Assembly (NCBI GenBank): GCA_937923255.1
Contig: CALAIL010000062.1
Span: 1 to 64,000, forward strand
Origin: an uncultured Propionivibrio sp.
Lineage (GTDB): Bacteria; Pseudomonadota; Gammaproteobacteria; Burkholderiales; Rhodocyclaceae
DNA length: 64,000 nucleotides
Direction of reading: 5' to 3'
Shown here: in pieces, positions 19,134 through 28,900 of the stretch
How the letters are laid out: each line of letters opens with the position of its first letter
How positions within the stretch are numbered: the stretch's first letter is position 1
Notes under the pieces: model-generated
Seen by the model: the letters and a program-made list of their open reading frames with translations, nothing else
Database searches by the model: none
What the model was told of the DNA's origin: nothing
Made by a program: the position numbers and the translations under genes

Positions 19134-20384
19134 TTAGCAAAACATCCGGCGCAGATGCCGATCGAAGATATTCTCCGTCACACAACCGGCAATCACCTGA
19201 CGGTTTTTCTCCAGTGCATCGGTGTACGCCTTGCCCATTTCTGCCGCAACTTTGAATCCCACGTGGACCAACTGGCGCACGCTTGGGTTGTACTTCGGAT
19301 GATCGGGAATATGGCGCAGCGTCGATGCAAAATCCTCACCGCCCCACTGATTGACCGCATCCGGCGTCGGCAGCTGCTCTTCCCTAATGTCGATGACCGT
19401 CGCGTACGGTCCACACAGCTCATCCTTGCGCCCATACGCGCCGGCATAAATCGCCCGCGCCAACGATAGACCTTCCCCGCCGGAAATCGATAGTCCGATC
19501 ACTTCCTCCAGCCAGGTTGTACCCGCTGTTTTAACGTGAACGCCTTTGTCGTGTTTGCGCAGCAGCCCGCCGATGACTGGATAGATCGAAAACTTATCAC
19601 TGCCTGAATGTACGCTAAGCTTGAGCTCTGCCGGCAAGCCAAAATGGGCGATGGCGTAGTCGATGACCAGCATATCCTCCTCGAACTCTTTGCCAAACTG
19701 CCCGACATTGCCCTGATAATCGACGCCCTTGTTGAAACGCCCGGTAAATTTCGGCGCGATCGTCTGTACCGGCACTTTCAGATCCGCCAATGCTTTGAGG
19801 ATAAATAGCATATCGAGCGGTTTCTGCGGCTCATCGACCTCATCCATCGACACCTCGGTAATAAAGTTGCCTGCGCCTTTTTGGCTTGCGATATGTCGAT
19901 AGATCTTTTCCGTCTCACTCACTGCAAACAGGAATTTCTCGGCAAAGCGGGGCAACCAATCGGACGTTACCTCAAAGGGTTCATCAATATCCGGTATTTT
20001 CAGGGGGCCTACGAACCTTTGCTGCCTAACGACAAACGCCTCGATTTCAGCGGGTGTAGCGGGTTTTCCAATGTAATCGGCGACATCTAGTGTAAAAAAA
20101 TCGCAAGGCTTGATGTAGCGATCGACCGTATTGAGATTGATGTGATCCGCATCGACAAAGTACGGCCCGGCATAATCCAGCGCCTTGACTGCCGCATCAG
20201 CCTCACGGCGCGTATCGGTCGGCTCGCTATGGATGAAGTTATGTTCGCGGTTAGACTTATTCCAGACCGGCGTAATGGTAACGCCGAGTTCCCGCTGCGC
20301 CTTAAGCAGGCCGGCAAGTTGGGCTTCACCCTGATGCGAAAAACGGTCGCCCGTGCCAAACGAGTATTTACCGAGTTTCTTCAT
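19134..20384 (-). CDS. Tagaturonate epimerase-like protein (UxaE family)
   Basis: Sequence resembles proteins annotated as the tagaturonate/fructuronate epimerase family. The N-terminus GKYSFGTGDRFSHQGEAQL, the segment YFVDADHINLNTVDRY with possible metal ligands, and LKLSVHSGSDKFSIYPVIGG look like a TIM-barrel sugar-acid enzyme. Length is 416 aa. AGGAG lies 6 nt before the ATG at 20384. No other uronate genes (uxaA, uxaB, uxaC, transporter) lie nearby, so the true substrate is open. Family assignment is from memory. Confidence 0.6.
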   Translation of the reverse strand: MKKLGKYSFGTGDRFSHQGEAQLAGLLKAQRELGVTITPVWNKSNREHNFIHSEPTDTRREADAAVKALDYAGPYFVDADHINLNTVDRYIKPCDFFTLDVADYIGKPATPAEIEAFVVRQQRFVGPLKIPDIDEPFEVTSDWLPRFAEKFLFAVSETEKIYRHIASQKGAGNFITEVSMDEVDEPQKPLDMLFILKALADLKVPVQTIAPKFTGRFNKGVDYQGNVGQFGKEFEEDMLVIDYAIAHFGLPAELKLSVHSGSDKFSIYPVIGGLLRKHDKGVHVKTAGTTWLEEVIGLSISGGEGLSLARAIYAGAYGRKDELCGPYATVIDIREEQLPTPDAVNQWGGEDFASTLRHIPDHPKYNPSVRQLVHVGFKVAAEMGKAYTDALEKNRQVIAGCVTENIFDRHLRRMFC

Positions 20385-20585
20385 TTCAATCTCCTGAACA
20401 ATGCGAAAAAGGCGGCAAAAGAATGGCTACCGTCAACTCATGTTCCTTGAAGCCAAATCAATGGTAAGCCAGCCCTCCGCGCAACTCAATGCGCCGTACA
20501 GAAAAAAATACATCAGCTTCACCCGCAGCAGAAAAATCTCCACCCACGGCTCTCGCCAATCCATCGTTTTCGGGAATATTGAATG

Positions 20586-21476
20586 CTATACAGGATTTTT
20601 CTCGGCAAAGCTCTCACGCAGAATGTGCAGTACCGCCGCGACGCGGCCCGCTTGCACACGGTGTGGGGTAACGGCATAGATGGCGAGTGGCGGCAGCGTC
20701 CAGTCAGGCAGGACAACGCGCAAGCTACCATTGGCCACTGCGTCAGCCGCTTCGCCGTTGGTCAGCAGCGCCAATCCCAAGGCCGCCACACACAAGCGGC
20801 GCACGGCGGCGAGGCGGTTGCAGTAGAAGCCGCCTTCGATGTTGAGCAGATGGTGTTCACCGTTGCGGCACAGTTCGCCACGCGGCAGTTCGTGATAAAT
20901 CCAGGTGTGTGCGGCAAGGTCGGCGGGGTGGGTGATTGCGGGTGCGTCGTGCAGATAGGCAGGTGCGGCGTAGATATGCCAGCGCCAGTCGGCGAGGTGA
21001 CGGGCGACAAGGTCTGGCGCATCCAGCGCGTGTGCGCCACCGCGCAGGGCAATGTCGATACTGCCGTCGCGCAGGTCGGCCAGCGCCTCGTCGAAGTAGA
21101 GGGCAAGGCGTATCGCCGGATGTTCACGGCGGATGCGTCGCAAGGCCTGCTGGAAGACGGCAGCATCGGCCATGCCGGTCGGTGCGGCAAGGCGCACCTC
21201 GCCAGCGATGTCAGTTTTCAGGTTGGTTAGCGTCAGGCGGGCGTCCTGTACGCTGGCGAGCAGGCGACGGCAGTGTTCGCCCAGCGCGCTGCCCGCATCG
21301 GTCGGGGCGAGGTGTCGTGTGCTGCGGTGCAGCAGTTTGACGCCGTGCAGTTTTTCGAGACGGCTGATGTGCTGGCTGACGGCGGATGGGCTCATGCCCA
21401 GCACTTGCGCAGCGGCGTTCATGCTGCCCTGTTCGAGGACAGCGGCGAAGGCAAGCAGGGGGCGTAGATCGTCCAT
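20586..21476 (-). CDS. LysR-family transcriptional regulator
   Basis: N-terminal winged helix (about 1-60: LLAFAAVLEQGSMNAAAQVL, then SPSAVSQHISRLEKLHGVKL) followed by a LysR effector domain, 296 aa. The start overlaps the upstream DUF2251 gene by one base (TGATG). It is divergent from an NmrA-like reductase about 520 bp away, a common regulator-target layout for this LysR subgroup. Confidence 0.92.
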   Translation of the reverse strand: MDDLRPLLAFAAVLEQGSMNAAAQVLGMSPSAVSQHISRLEKLHGVKLLHRSTRHLAPTDAGSALGEHCRRLLASVQDARLTLTNLKTDIAGEVRLAAPTGMADAAVFQQALRRIRREHPAIRLALYFDEALADLRDGSIDIALRGGAHALDAPDLVARHLADWRWHIYAAPAYLHDAPAITHPADLAAHTWIYHELPRGELCRNGEHHLLNIEGGFYCNRLAAVRRLCVAALGLALLTNGEAADAVANGSLRVVLPDWTLPPLAIYAVTPHRVQAGRVAAVLHILRESFAEKNPV

Positions 21477-21892
21477 CAGTGCAGGGTCAGCAGACGGGTG
21501 AGCAGGGCATCGTCAAGAAGGCGGTTCGGCTCGCGCAGCCAGTCGCCGTAGGCTGCGGGGAAGGCGTTGCGGCAGTAGCCCGCGTGAGCGATGAAGTCGA
21601 AGACGGCATGAATGTAGCCGTTGATTTCCAGCGCGGCGAGGTCGAAGGTTTCGTCCCAAAGGAGGCTAATGGTTGAGGGAGTATCGCGGTCGGTTACGTC
21701 TTCGACGTTATAGATGTGCAAGGCGTCAAGAATGCCTTGTTCCGTATGGGCGGCATAGAAGTAGCCGGTATCGCCGTCGTCTTCAAAGACGATGCCGTAG
21801 GGAGTCTCTTCGAACCAGGATTCGAGGACGCATTTATTGCCGGGGCGGTGTTCGATGCTGTCGCAGCCGAGATAGAGGGTTATTTCGTGCAT
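21476..21892 (-). CDS. DUF2251-like protein
   Basis: Uncharacterised 138-residue cytoplasmic protein. The segments YGIVFEDDGDTGYFYA, ILDALHIYNVEDVTD, HAVFDFIAHAGYCRNAFP match the DUF2251 pattern as I remember it. It is translationally linked to the downstream LysR gene by a one-base overlap. Function unknown. Confidence 0.7.
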   Translation of the reverse strand: MHEITLYLGCDSIEHRPGNKCVLESWFEETPYGIVFEDDGDTGYFYAAHTEQGILDALHIYNVEDVTDRDTPSTISLLWDETFDLAALEINGYIHAVFDFIAHAGYCRNAFPAAYGDWLREPNRLLDDALLTRLLTLH

Positions 21893-21997
21893 TGTTTAGT
21901 CCTGCTTGATAATAAGTGAAGCGCAAGCAGTATTATCAGGTGAATCAGCTCTGCCTACAATAAGCGCTCCTTCACTTAATTGCTCAACAAGGTTTTT

Positions 21998-22657
21998 ATG
22001 AAATACGCAGTCATTGGTGCTACCGGTTATGTCGGCAATGCCGTCGTGCGCGAACTCGCCGCACGTGGTCATGCAGTTACCGCTTTCGCGCGCCACACGG
22101 ACAAGGTCTTCGCCGCGCCGAATGTGCAGGCGGTCAAAGCCGATGTGCACGACACGGATTTTGCCGCACAACTGGCGGGCTTTGATGCGGTGGTCAGCGC
22201 TTTTAACCCGAGCTGGACGAACCCGAATATTGGCCACGACTTCACCGCCGGTTACGCGGCCATTCTTGCCGCCGCCAAGGCCGCCAACGTGCCGTATCTG
22301 CTCGCCGTCGGTGGCGCGGGTAGCCTTTTCGTCGCCCCCGGCGTGCAGCTGATTGATACGCCGAACTTCCCGAAAGCAATTTTTGACGGTGCCAACGCCG
22401 CGCGCAACCTGCTGCGCGATTTACAGGCGCAGCATGGTGACGTCAATTGGGCGATGGTTTCGCCGCCTGCCTGTCTCGGTGCCGATGGCGGTTTCAGCGA
22501 GGAGCGCAGCGGCAAATACCGCTTGGGCGGTGATGAATTGCTGATGGCAGGCGATACGCCCGCCGGTATCAGCGTTGCCGATTTGGCGGTGGCGATTGCC
22601 GATGACATTGAGCGCAAGGCGCATCTGCATCAGCATTTCACGGTGGCTGCGGTGTGA
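21998..22657 (+). CDS. NAD(P)-binding reductase, NmrA-like
   Basis: Rossmann-fold protein starting MKYAVIGATGYVGNAVVREL, with the GATGYVG dinucleotide motif. About 219 aa, with no Tyr-x-x-x-Lys catalytic pair seen. This looks like the NmrA / SDR-a5-like group of putative NAD(P)H-dependent reductases. Start taken at ATG 21998, since six upstream codons are unconserved. It is likely controlled by the divergent LysR gene. Confidence 0.82.
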   Translation: MKYAVIGATGYVGNAVVRELAARGHAVTAFARHTDKVFAAPNVQAVKADVHDTDFAAQLAGFDAVVSAFNPSWTNPNIGHDFTAGYAAILAAAKAANVPYLLAVGGAGSLFVAPGVQLIDTPNFPKAIFDGANAARNLLRDLQAQHGDVNWAMVSPPACLGADGGFSEERSGKYRLGGDELLMAGDTPAGISVADLAVAIADDIERKAHLHQHFTVAAV

Positions 22658-22848
22658 TGCCTTTGCTGTTGCCTGAAAAATCCCGCTCCGGCGGAATTTT
22701 TTCTGGGCGGGAACTTCATAGCGGCCTATTTGTTTATGATTTTGCCACTGCCCGCGCGGTCATCACCAATAATCAACATGAGGAACCGCCAATGCTCGCC
22801 GCCTATCGTCAGACCACCGAGCGTGCTCTAGCATTATTATTCGTCCGC

Positions 22849-23412
22849 TTAAAAGAACAAAAAATATCTCGGCGTCTTGCGTTTATATTCTAAATACTCC
22901 TGCCCGTAGGCCTGCTCGCAGTAGCGCTCTTCACCTAAAACGATCAGGTGGTTATATAGGGCAAAAGGCACTGTCACCCCCCATAGCCACAGCGACGCCG
23001 AAGCGATACAAACGCCTATCATGCCGAGGAAGAAAAAGAAATACATCGGATTGCGCGATAGACGGTAAATGCCGCATTGCACGGTCTTGTCCCGAGGCGT
23101 CGCCGCATAGTCGTAAAAAGCCTGAATAAAGCCCGCAAAAGCCGCCACGAAAATCACCGCTCCCGTCCAAAACCATGCAGTGCCCGTTTTGAGCGGCACG
23201 AACACCGATAAAATAAGCAAGGCGACTTGCAGCAGTGCGCCTATCATCGCATTTCGTTTATCTTCGGCGGTATACCATGAGGTATCGACAGCGCGCTTGC
23301 CGACCTCTTTATAGATAAACATATACACAAACTGTATCAATACCATCGCAAAGGCGGGTATCCACGCATTGAGCCAGCCGATTTTAAGCGTCGTAAAAAA
23401 TGAAATTCCCAT
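22849..23412 (-). CDS. Isoprenylcysteine carboxyl methyltransferase-like membrane protein
   Basis: Polytopic membrane methyltransferase with about four hydrophobic segments. The C-terminal signature is of the ICMT/PEMT kind: GIYRLSRNPMYFFFFLGM, then EERYCEQAYGQEYLEYKRKT. The ATG at 23412 is preceded by GGAGCGGCT; an earlier TTG (23439) is less likely. The methyl acceptor is unknown; bacterial members are mostly uncharacterised. Confidence 0.8.
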   Translation of the reverse strand: MGISFFTTLKIGWLNAWIPAFAMVLIQFVYMFIYKEVGKRAVDTSWYTAEDKRNAMIGALLQVALLILSVFVPLKTGTAWFWTGAVIFVAAFAGFIQAFYDYAATPRDKTVQCGIYRLSRNPMYFFFFLGMIGVCIASASLWLWGVTVPFALYNHLIVLGEERYCEQAYGQEYLEYKRKTPRYFLFF

Positions 23413-23616
23413 AGCCGCTCCTGCCTCTTGTTTCAACAAGAATTTCTCTTACGTAACCTTCCTTCACCGCGCGATTATGCGTTTAAATTTACCCCGTCCG
23501 CTTGACGCATTGCCTTCTCGGCCGGCTTTCTGGAATAGGCATGTGCGGTAGGAAGTGAGGGAAGGTGCGCCATCATAGCAGCTACACTTGCCGCCATTTC
23601 TCACCGCGAGGCGCGT

Positions 23617-25083
23617 ATGTACTGGATCGAACTCTTTGTCCTCTGCCACTTTATCCTGACCGTTGCCATCGCCCTGCGCGTCATTTATGCGCGCCGTTCC
23701 AGTAGCGCGGCGCTGGCGTGGCTGGCGGTGCTCTTCGCCTTTCCCTATTTCGGCGTCCTTTTATACCTGCTGATTGGCGAACCGAAATTGGGACGGGCGC
23801 GCGCCAAGCGGCGGGCGGAATTGCTTGCCTTTCACGATGCCTTTGCCGACCGTTTCCTGCCGCCGCAAGCATTGCCGCCGGAAGACATCCGCTTTCGCCA
23901 GATTGCCCGCCTGGTGCAGGCCGATACGCGCTTCGATACGACGACGGGCAACGACACCCGTCTCCTTGCCGACACGGATGCCATCCTGCAATCTTTCATC
24001 GCCGACATCGACGCCGCGCAGCATTGCTGTCTGCTGGAGTTTTATATCGTTGAAGGCAGCGGCCGCGTGGCAGGTGTGCTGGAAGCGCTGATGCGGGCGG
24101 CAGCGCGCGGGGTGCGTTGCCAGCTGCTTGTCGACGCGCTTGGCAGCCAGAATTTCTGGCGCTCGGCCTGGCCAGGCAAACTGCGCGCGGCGGGGGTGGA
24201 AGTGACGGAAGCGCTGCCGTTTGGCCTGATTCGTGCGCTGTGGGTGCGCAGCGATTTGCGCAACCACCGCAAAATCCTCGTCGTGGACTACCGCATCGCC
24301 TACACCGGCAGCTACAACCTCGTTGACCCGCGCCTTTTCAAGCAGGACGCGGGCGTGGGCGAATGGGTCGATGCCGTCATGCGCTGCGAAGGCGCGGTGG
24401 CGCAGGAACTGGCGGCAGTGTTCTACGGCGACTGGGCGGTTGAGAACGAACACAACCTGAGCGCCACCCTCGAACGCCTGAACCGCTACGCCGACGAAAT
24501 GCCCGACCGCGCGACCCTGCCGCGCGCAACCGGCGGCGCCCTGCTGCAAGTCATTCCCTCGCATCCGGGCGGCGATACCGCGCTGGTGTACGACGTGCTG
24601 GTCAACGCACTGAACATCGCGCAGGAAAGCGTCATCATCAGCACGCCGTATTTCGTGCCGGATGAAACCCTGCTGAACACGCTGATTATCGCCGCCCGCC
24701 GTGGTGTGGAAGTGACGCTGATTGTGCCGCGCCGTGTCGATTCGCGACTGGTGCGCTACGCCAGCCGCGCCTACTACCGCCCGCTGCTGGATGCCGGCGT
24801 GTGCCTGAAAACCTTCGACGCAGGCCTTTTACACACCAAAGCCGTGGTCATCGATAACCGCTTCGCCCTTTTCGGCACGGTCAACATGGACATGCGCAGC
24901 TTCTACCTCAACCTCGAAGTCAGCCTCGCCGTCTATACACCGGACACTGTCGCCGCTATCCGCACCCTGCTCGACGGCTACCTTGAACAGAGCGAAGCGG
25001 TTGAGCTGAAAAAATGGGAACAGCGCCGCCGTCTGCAACGCTTCATCGAACGCTGCGCACGCCTGGTCAGCCCGCTGCTGTAA
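23617..25083 (+). CDS. cls: Cardiolipin synthase (phospholipase D family)
   Basis: Membrane phospholipid enzyme that joins phosphatidylglycerols into cardiolipin. Two N-terminal membrane segments (about 3-21 and 34-53) precede two HKD motifs, H217 in NHRKILVVD and H406 in HTKAVVIDN. Each is followed by the expected GSYN or GTVNMD sequence. Length 488 aa fits ClsA-type enzymes. It stands alone between the methyltransferase and the acetamidase. Confidence 0.93.
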   Translation: MYWIELFVLCHFILTVAIALRVIYARRSSSAALAWLAVLFAFPYFGVLLYLLIGEPKLGRARAKRRAELLAFHDAFADRFLPPQALPPEDIRFRQIARLVQADTRFDTTTGNDTRLLADTDAILQSFIADIDAAQHCCLLEFYIVEGSGRVAGVLEALMRAAARGVRCQLLVDALGSQNFWRSAWPGKLRAAGVEVTEALPFGLIRALWVRSDLRNHRKILVVDYRIAYTGSYNLVDPRLFKQDAGVGEWVDAVMRCEGAVAQELAAVFYGDWAVENEHNLSATLERLNRYADEMPDRATLPRATGGALLQVIPSHPGGDTALVYDVLVNALNIAQESVIISTPYFVPDETLLNTLIIAARRGVEVTLIVPRRVDSRLVRYASRAYYRPLLDAGVCLKTFDAGLLHTKAVVIDNRFALFGTVNMDMRSFYLNLEVSLAVYTPDTVAAIRTLLDGYLEQSEAVELKKWEQRRRLQRFIERCARLVSPLL

Positions 25084-25197
25084 TAACCATTCCAGTTGTA
25101 AGCTAAGAAGGCGGTGCACCGAAGGCAGTATGTGTAATACGGCGAGGCGCACCAACACACTCAGATTATTTTCTGGGAGGGACATGAGAGCCCAGGT

Positions 25198-26100
25198 TTA
25201 CGGCAGCATAATCCCCAGTGTTTCGCACACCGCGCGCGGCAGGGCGAAGCGGCAGGTGCGGTTCGGGTCAACCATCTGGCAGATATGTACGTCGCCAGCG
25301 ATGCTTTGCAGGGCGATCGCGCGATTGGCATCCAGCCCGCCGTGGGCGCAGAGCAGGTCGCTCATCATCAGCGTCGCCATTTCCGCCGCCTGATCCAGCG
25401 TCGGGGCGGAGGCAATGGTGTGGCAGGCATCCGCCGTGACCGCCAGCGGCAGCGGATAGGGGCGGCCTTTGATGACGTGCACGTCCACCTCAACCACGCC
25501 CCTGATTTCCAGGCCGGAGACGCCGACTTCGCCGTCGCCCATCGCCGCGTGCAAATCACCCATCGCCAACAGCGCACCCGCCACGTTGACCGGCAGGAGC
25601 AGGGTTGTGCCCTCGCTGATGATTTTGGTGTCCATATTGCCGCCATGCGCATCCGGCGTGCCGCAGCTGACCGCTTCTCCGGCGGGTGCGGTGCCGATAA
25701 CGCCGATCATCGAATTACGCGGCAGGCGCAGCGTATCGAAGAGCACGACGTGATCTTCCGCCACCGGCACAAAGTCGATGCGTCCGGCCGTCAGACGCGC
25801 CCCCGCTACACCCGCACCGGGCAGGGTCGCCAGCACCGCGCGTTTGTCCAGCTCGATGCGGTAAATATGCACGCGCAGGGTGTCGCCCGGCTCGGCACCT
25901 TCGATGTAAAGCGGCCCGGTCGCCGGATTAATGCGGTTCCAGTCCAGTTGCTCGAAGGTGTCGCCGGGTTGTTGAATCTGGTCGGTAAAACAGTCGCAGG
26001 TCTCGAAGCGGACACGGCTGCCATCTGCCACACGCAGCACGGGCGGGTTTTGCGGCGACATAGCATAGATTATGTGGTCGGCAGAAATGGTAGGGATCAT
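25198..26100 (-). CDS. Acetamidase/formamidase family protein
   Basis: FmdA/AmdA-type amidase of 300 aa. Family segments include GPLYIEGAEPGDTLRVHI, CGTPDAHGGNMDTKI, LLLPVNVAGALLAMGDLHAA and DACHTIASAP. Members hydrolyse short aliphatic amides to ammonium and acid, and some act on other substrates, so specificity is not fixed. Divergent from the NrtR-like pseudogene, with a 73-bp gap. Confidence 0.9.
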   Translation of the reverse strand: MIPTISADHIIYAMSPQNPPVLRVADGSRVRFETCDCFTDQIQQPGDTFEQLDWNRINPATGPLYIEGAEPGDTLRVHIYRIELDKRAVLATLPGAGVAGARLTAGRIDFVPVAEDHVVLFDTLRLPRNSMIGVIGTAPAGEAVSCGTPDAHGGNMDTKIISEGTTLLLPVNVAGALLAMGDLHAAMGDGEVGVSGLEIRGVVEVDVHVIKGRPYPLPLAVTADACHTIASAPTLDQAAEMATLMMSDLLCAHGGLDANRAIALQSIAGDVHICQMVDPNRTCRFALPRAVCETLGIMLP

Positions 26101-26173
26101 GGGAGGCTCCTGATGGGAATGGGGAGTTGTAGAATACCACCCCTGTTTTCTCTCGCTATCCCGCTATCCTGCT

Positions 26174-26838
26174 ATGAATCCGGCGGCTGCTTTCCCGCAA
26201 CGGTACACCACCGTTGATGTGGTGATTTTCACCGTCACCGATGGTCTGCTGCGTATTCTCCTCAGCCGCCACCCGCTCATCCCCAGCGCGCCCACCCCCA
26301 CTATGCTCTGCCTGCCCGGCGGCTATATCGACATCGGCCGCGACGCCACCTTTGACGACTGCGCCCTGCGCACACTGCGCGAGAAAACCGGCTTCGCTGC
26401 ACCCTATCCGGAACCGCTCAGTAGCCGAGGCAGTGCCGACCGCGATCCGTGCGGCTGGGCAATGACGCACGTTTATTTCGCCCTGGTGCCGCCGCCTGGC
26501 CGGAGGCCGATGCCGCCTGCGCGCAGCCGCTGTCCCTTGACCACAACAATATTCTACGCACCGCACTGGCGCGTCTGCACAGCAAAGTGGAATACACTTC
26601 GCGGCTCGCCTTCCTACTGGCGGTGCCGTTCCCCCTGCCACAGTTGCAGCGCGTCTATGCACCCCTCCTCGGCTGCTTGCTCGACAAAAGCGCCTTCCGT
26701 AAGCGCACCCGGGATGCAGGGCTCCTGGTCGAAGACGGCATAACCAGCGGTGGCTTCGGCCGCAATGCGATGGGCTATCGTCTGGCGCAGCGCGACAGTG
26801 CCATCAATTTCCCGCACCTGCTCCGCTCGGAGGAATAA
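26174..26838 (+). pseudogene. NrtR-like Nudix regulator, frameshifted
   Basis: The first frame (from 26174) gives a Nudix domain starting YTTVDVVIFTVTDGLLRILL, with a degenerate Nudix box GGYIDIGRDATFDDCALRTL-REKTGF. Several box glutamates are missing, as in NrtR regulators that bind ADP-ribose without cleaving it. Near 26490-26500 the frame is lost. The C-terminal winged-helix part (DHNNILRTALARLHSKVEYT, then LLDKSAFRKRTRDAGLLVED) continues in the next frame to the stop at 26838. That stop overlaps the sotB start by one base. Either a real recent frameshift or a sequencing error. The likely role was control of the adjacent genes. Confidence 0.75.
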
Positions 26839-28037
26839 TGCCGCTTGTACCCCATTCCCCCATGCCCCCGCGCCACGCCGCGTACCGCCTCGCCTGGTTG
26901 CGTGTGCTGACGCTCGCCGTCGCCGCTTTCGTCTTCAACACCACCGAATTCATTCCCATCGCGCTGCTCTCCGATATCGGCGCCGGCTTCGGCATGAGCG
27001 CAGCGCAAACCGGTGTGATGCTAACAGTATATGCCTGGGTTGTCGCCCTCGCCTCGCTACCCGGTATGTTGTTGGAGGCGCAGCAGGAACGGCGTAGCCT
27101 GCTGCTCGCGCTCTTTGCCCTCTTCATTGCCAGTCACGCGCTCAGCGCGCTGGCGTGGAATTTCACCATACTGCTTATCTCGCGCATCGGCGTGGCGCTG
27201 GCGCATGCGGTGTTCTGGGCGATTACCGCCGCGCTGGTGGTGCGCCTCGCCCCGCCGGGCAGGCAGCAACAGGCCATCGGCTGGCTGTCGATGGGTACGG
27301 CGCTGGCAACGGTACTGGGCCTGCCGCTCGGCCGCTTTATCGGGCAACTGTTCGGCTGGCGCACCACCTTTGCCCTGATTGCCGTCGCTGCCGCTGCCGT
27401 GATGCTTGCCGTCTTTCTGCTGCTGCCGCGCCTGCCCAGCCGCAACGCGGGTTCTGTCGCCAGTCTGCCCCTGCTGGCGCGCCGCCCGCTGCTGCTCGGC
27501 CTCTACGCCTTTACCGCCCTCATCATCGCCGCCCATTTCACCGCTTACAGCTACATTGAGCCGTTTGCCCGCCAGTTCAGCGGCCTGGGCGAAAGCGCGA
27601 CCACCGCGTTACTCTTGGTCTTTGGTCTCTCCGGCATGGTGGCGAGCGTGCTCTTCGCCCGCCTGCACGCGCGCATGCCGACGCGCTTCCTCACCTGTGC
27701 CGTCGCGCTGCTCTGCGCCTCCCTGCTGTTATTACGCCCGCTGGGGGCGTCGCCATCGGCGCTGTTCGCGCTGGTCTTTTGCTGGGGCATCGGTATCGCC
27801 GCCCTCAGCCTCGCGTTGATGGTGCGCGTGCTGCGCCTCGCGCCAGACGCGACTGATGTTGCCATTGCCATCTACTCCGGCATTTACAACATCGGTATCG
27901 GCGGCGGCGCGCTCATCGGACGGCTGGTGATGCAGCACGGCGAGCTTGCCCTCATCGGCCTGGGCGGAGCGGTGCTGGCGCTCGTTGGCAGCGCGCTCTT
28001 TGCTTGGACGCAGTGGCGTTTCCGCACGACGCGCTGA
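26838..28037 (+). CDS. sotB: Sugar efflux MFS transporter SotB
   Basis: Twelve-helix major facilitator exporter of arabinose, lactose or IPTG-like sugars in E. coli. The line-by-line match to E. coli SotB is strong: LRVLTLAVAAFVFNTTEF, then GVMLTVYAWVVALASLPGML, RIGVALAHAVFWAITAAL and LAPDATDVAIAIYSGIYNIG. Length 399 aa. GGAGGAATA lies directly before the ATG, and the start overlaps the stop of the upstream regulator (TAATG). Substrate here is inferred from family only. Confidence 0.88.
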   Translation: MPLVPHSPMPPRHAAYRLAWLRVLTLAVAAFVFNTTEFIPIALLSDIGAGFGMSAAQTGVMLTVYAWVVALASLPGMLLEAQQERRSLLLALFALFIASHALSALAWNFTILLISRIGVALAHAVFWAITAALVVRLAPPGRQQQAIGWLSMGTALATVLGLPLGRFIGQLFGWRTTFALIAVAAAAVMLAVFLLLPRLPSRNAGSVASLPLLARRPLLLGLYAFTALIIAAHFTAYSYIEPFARQFSGLGESATTALLLVFGLSGMVASVLFARLHARMPTRFLTCAVALLCASLLLLRPLGASPSALFALVFCWGIGIAALSLALMVRVLRLAPDATDVAIAIYSGIYNIGIGGGALIGRLVMQHGELALIGLGGAVLALVGSALFAWTQWRFRTTR

Positions 28038-28056
28038 ATTTTAGGAGCTGAAAAGC

Positions 28057-28090
28057 TTTGAACACAAAAAGGCCCTTTTTGCGGTTCAAA
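28057..28090 (+). terminator. Stem-loop after sotB
   Basis: TTTGAAC (28057-28063) pairs with GTTCAAA (28084-28090), and inside it CAAAAAG pairs with CTTTTTG around a GCC loop, with a small bulge. It starts 20 bp after the sotB stop. No long T-run follows, so strength is uncertain. Confidence 0.5.
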
Positions 28091-28439
28091 ACAGATCAAA
28101 AAGAACGGCGCCGGCAATGAGCGGCAGCAATACCGCGATACGGCGATTGGCAGCTGCAAGCGCCGGTTTCTGTCAGGGAACCGCCTTGACTCAACATCCT
28201 CGGCCGCCTTACCGCGACGGTAAATAGACTGTCGCACAACTTGCAAAGCAGCATGAATGCAGCCTAGAAATCATCCATCCGCCGCCATCTCGCCAAAGCA
28301 AGCACTCAGGCGAATTCCCAAAATAGCCGGAGCGTATTGGCGCGCCGCGCCGGGTGAAGCATCACCGTCCGAAGCACAGCCGCCGCGACCAAAGACACGC
28401 AACACCACCTGCCCCGCAGCCCGCGTAAAACGGGCATCT

Positions 28440-28900
28440 TCGGAGAAGCTGCCCGCCAGCCCAGTGTTTACACGGGTTTCCGGCCTGCCTATCCGCAAGC
28501 CCACTATTTACGTGGGATTCCGGTGTGCCTATGCGCAAACACAGTATTTACGGGCATTCCAGATTTGTCTATCTGCTAGCCCAATGTTTACGGGCACTTC
28601 CGGCCGGTCTGCCCGCAAATGCCCGATCGACAAGGGCTACAGAAGCGACCGGGCTGAAATGCCCAAAAGACGCGGGGTCCAGGCCGACGAGTCATTGCGC
28701 TCCGCTGCGGCCGTCGGGCTTATGCCTGACCCAGACAGCCGGCGGCCTGCCCTGCACTCCGCGTAAAACGGGCGTTTCCGGAGGAGCTACCCGCCAGTCT
28801 AGTGTTTACGCGGGTTCCCAGCCTGCCTGTCTTCAATCCCCCTATTTACGTGGGTTTCCGGCCGGCCTGCCGGCAAATGCCCAAATTTGGCGATATGAAA
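28440..28900 (+). repeat. 40-bp period repeat array
   Basis: TTTAC cores occur at 28467, 28507, 28547 and 28587 (exactly 40 bp apart) and again at 28805 and 28845. Most cores lie inside an imperfect palindrome such as CCCAC-TATTTAC-GTGGG, followed by a semi-conserved TTCCGGCCTGCC segment. The unit is the reverse complement of the copy at 160-330. The open frames across it are repeat artefacts. Confidence 0.85.

Noticed and set aside
22654..22893. 79-codon plus-strand frame after the NmrA-like gene
   Set aside because: Ends inside the convergent methyltransferase gene and shows no protein-like pattern.
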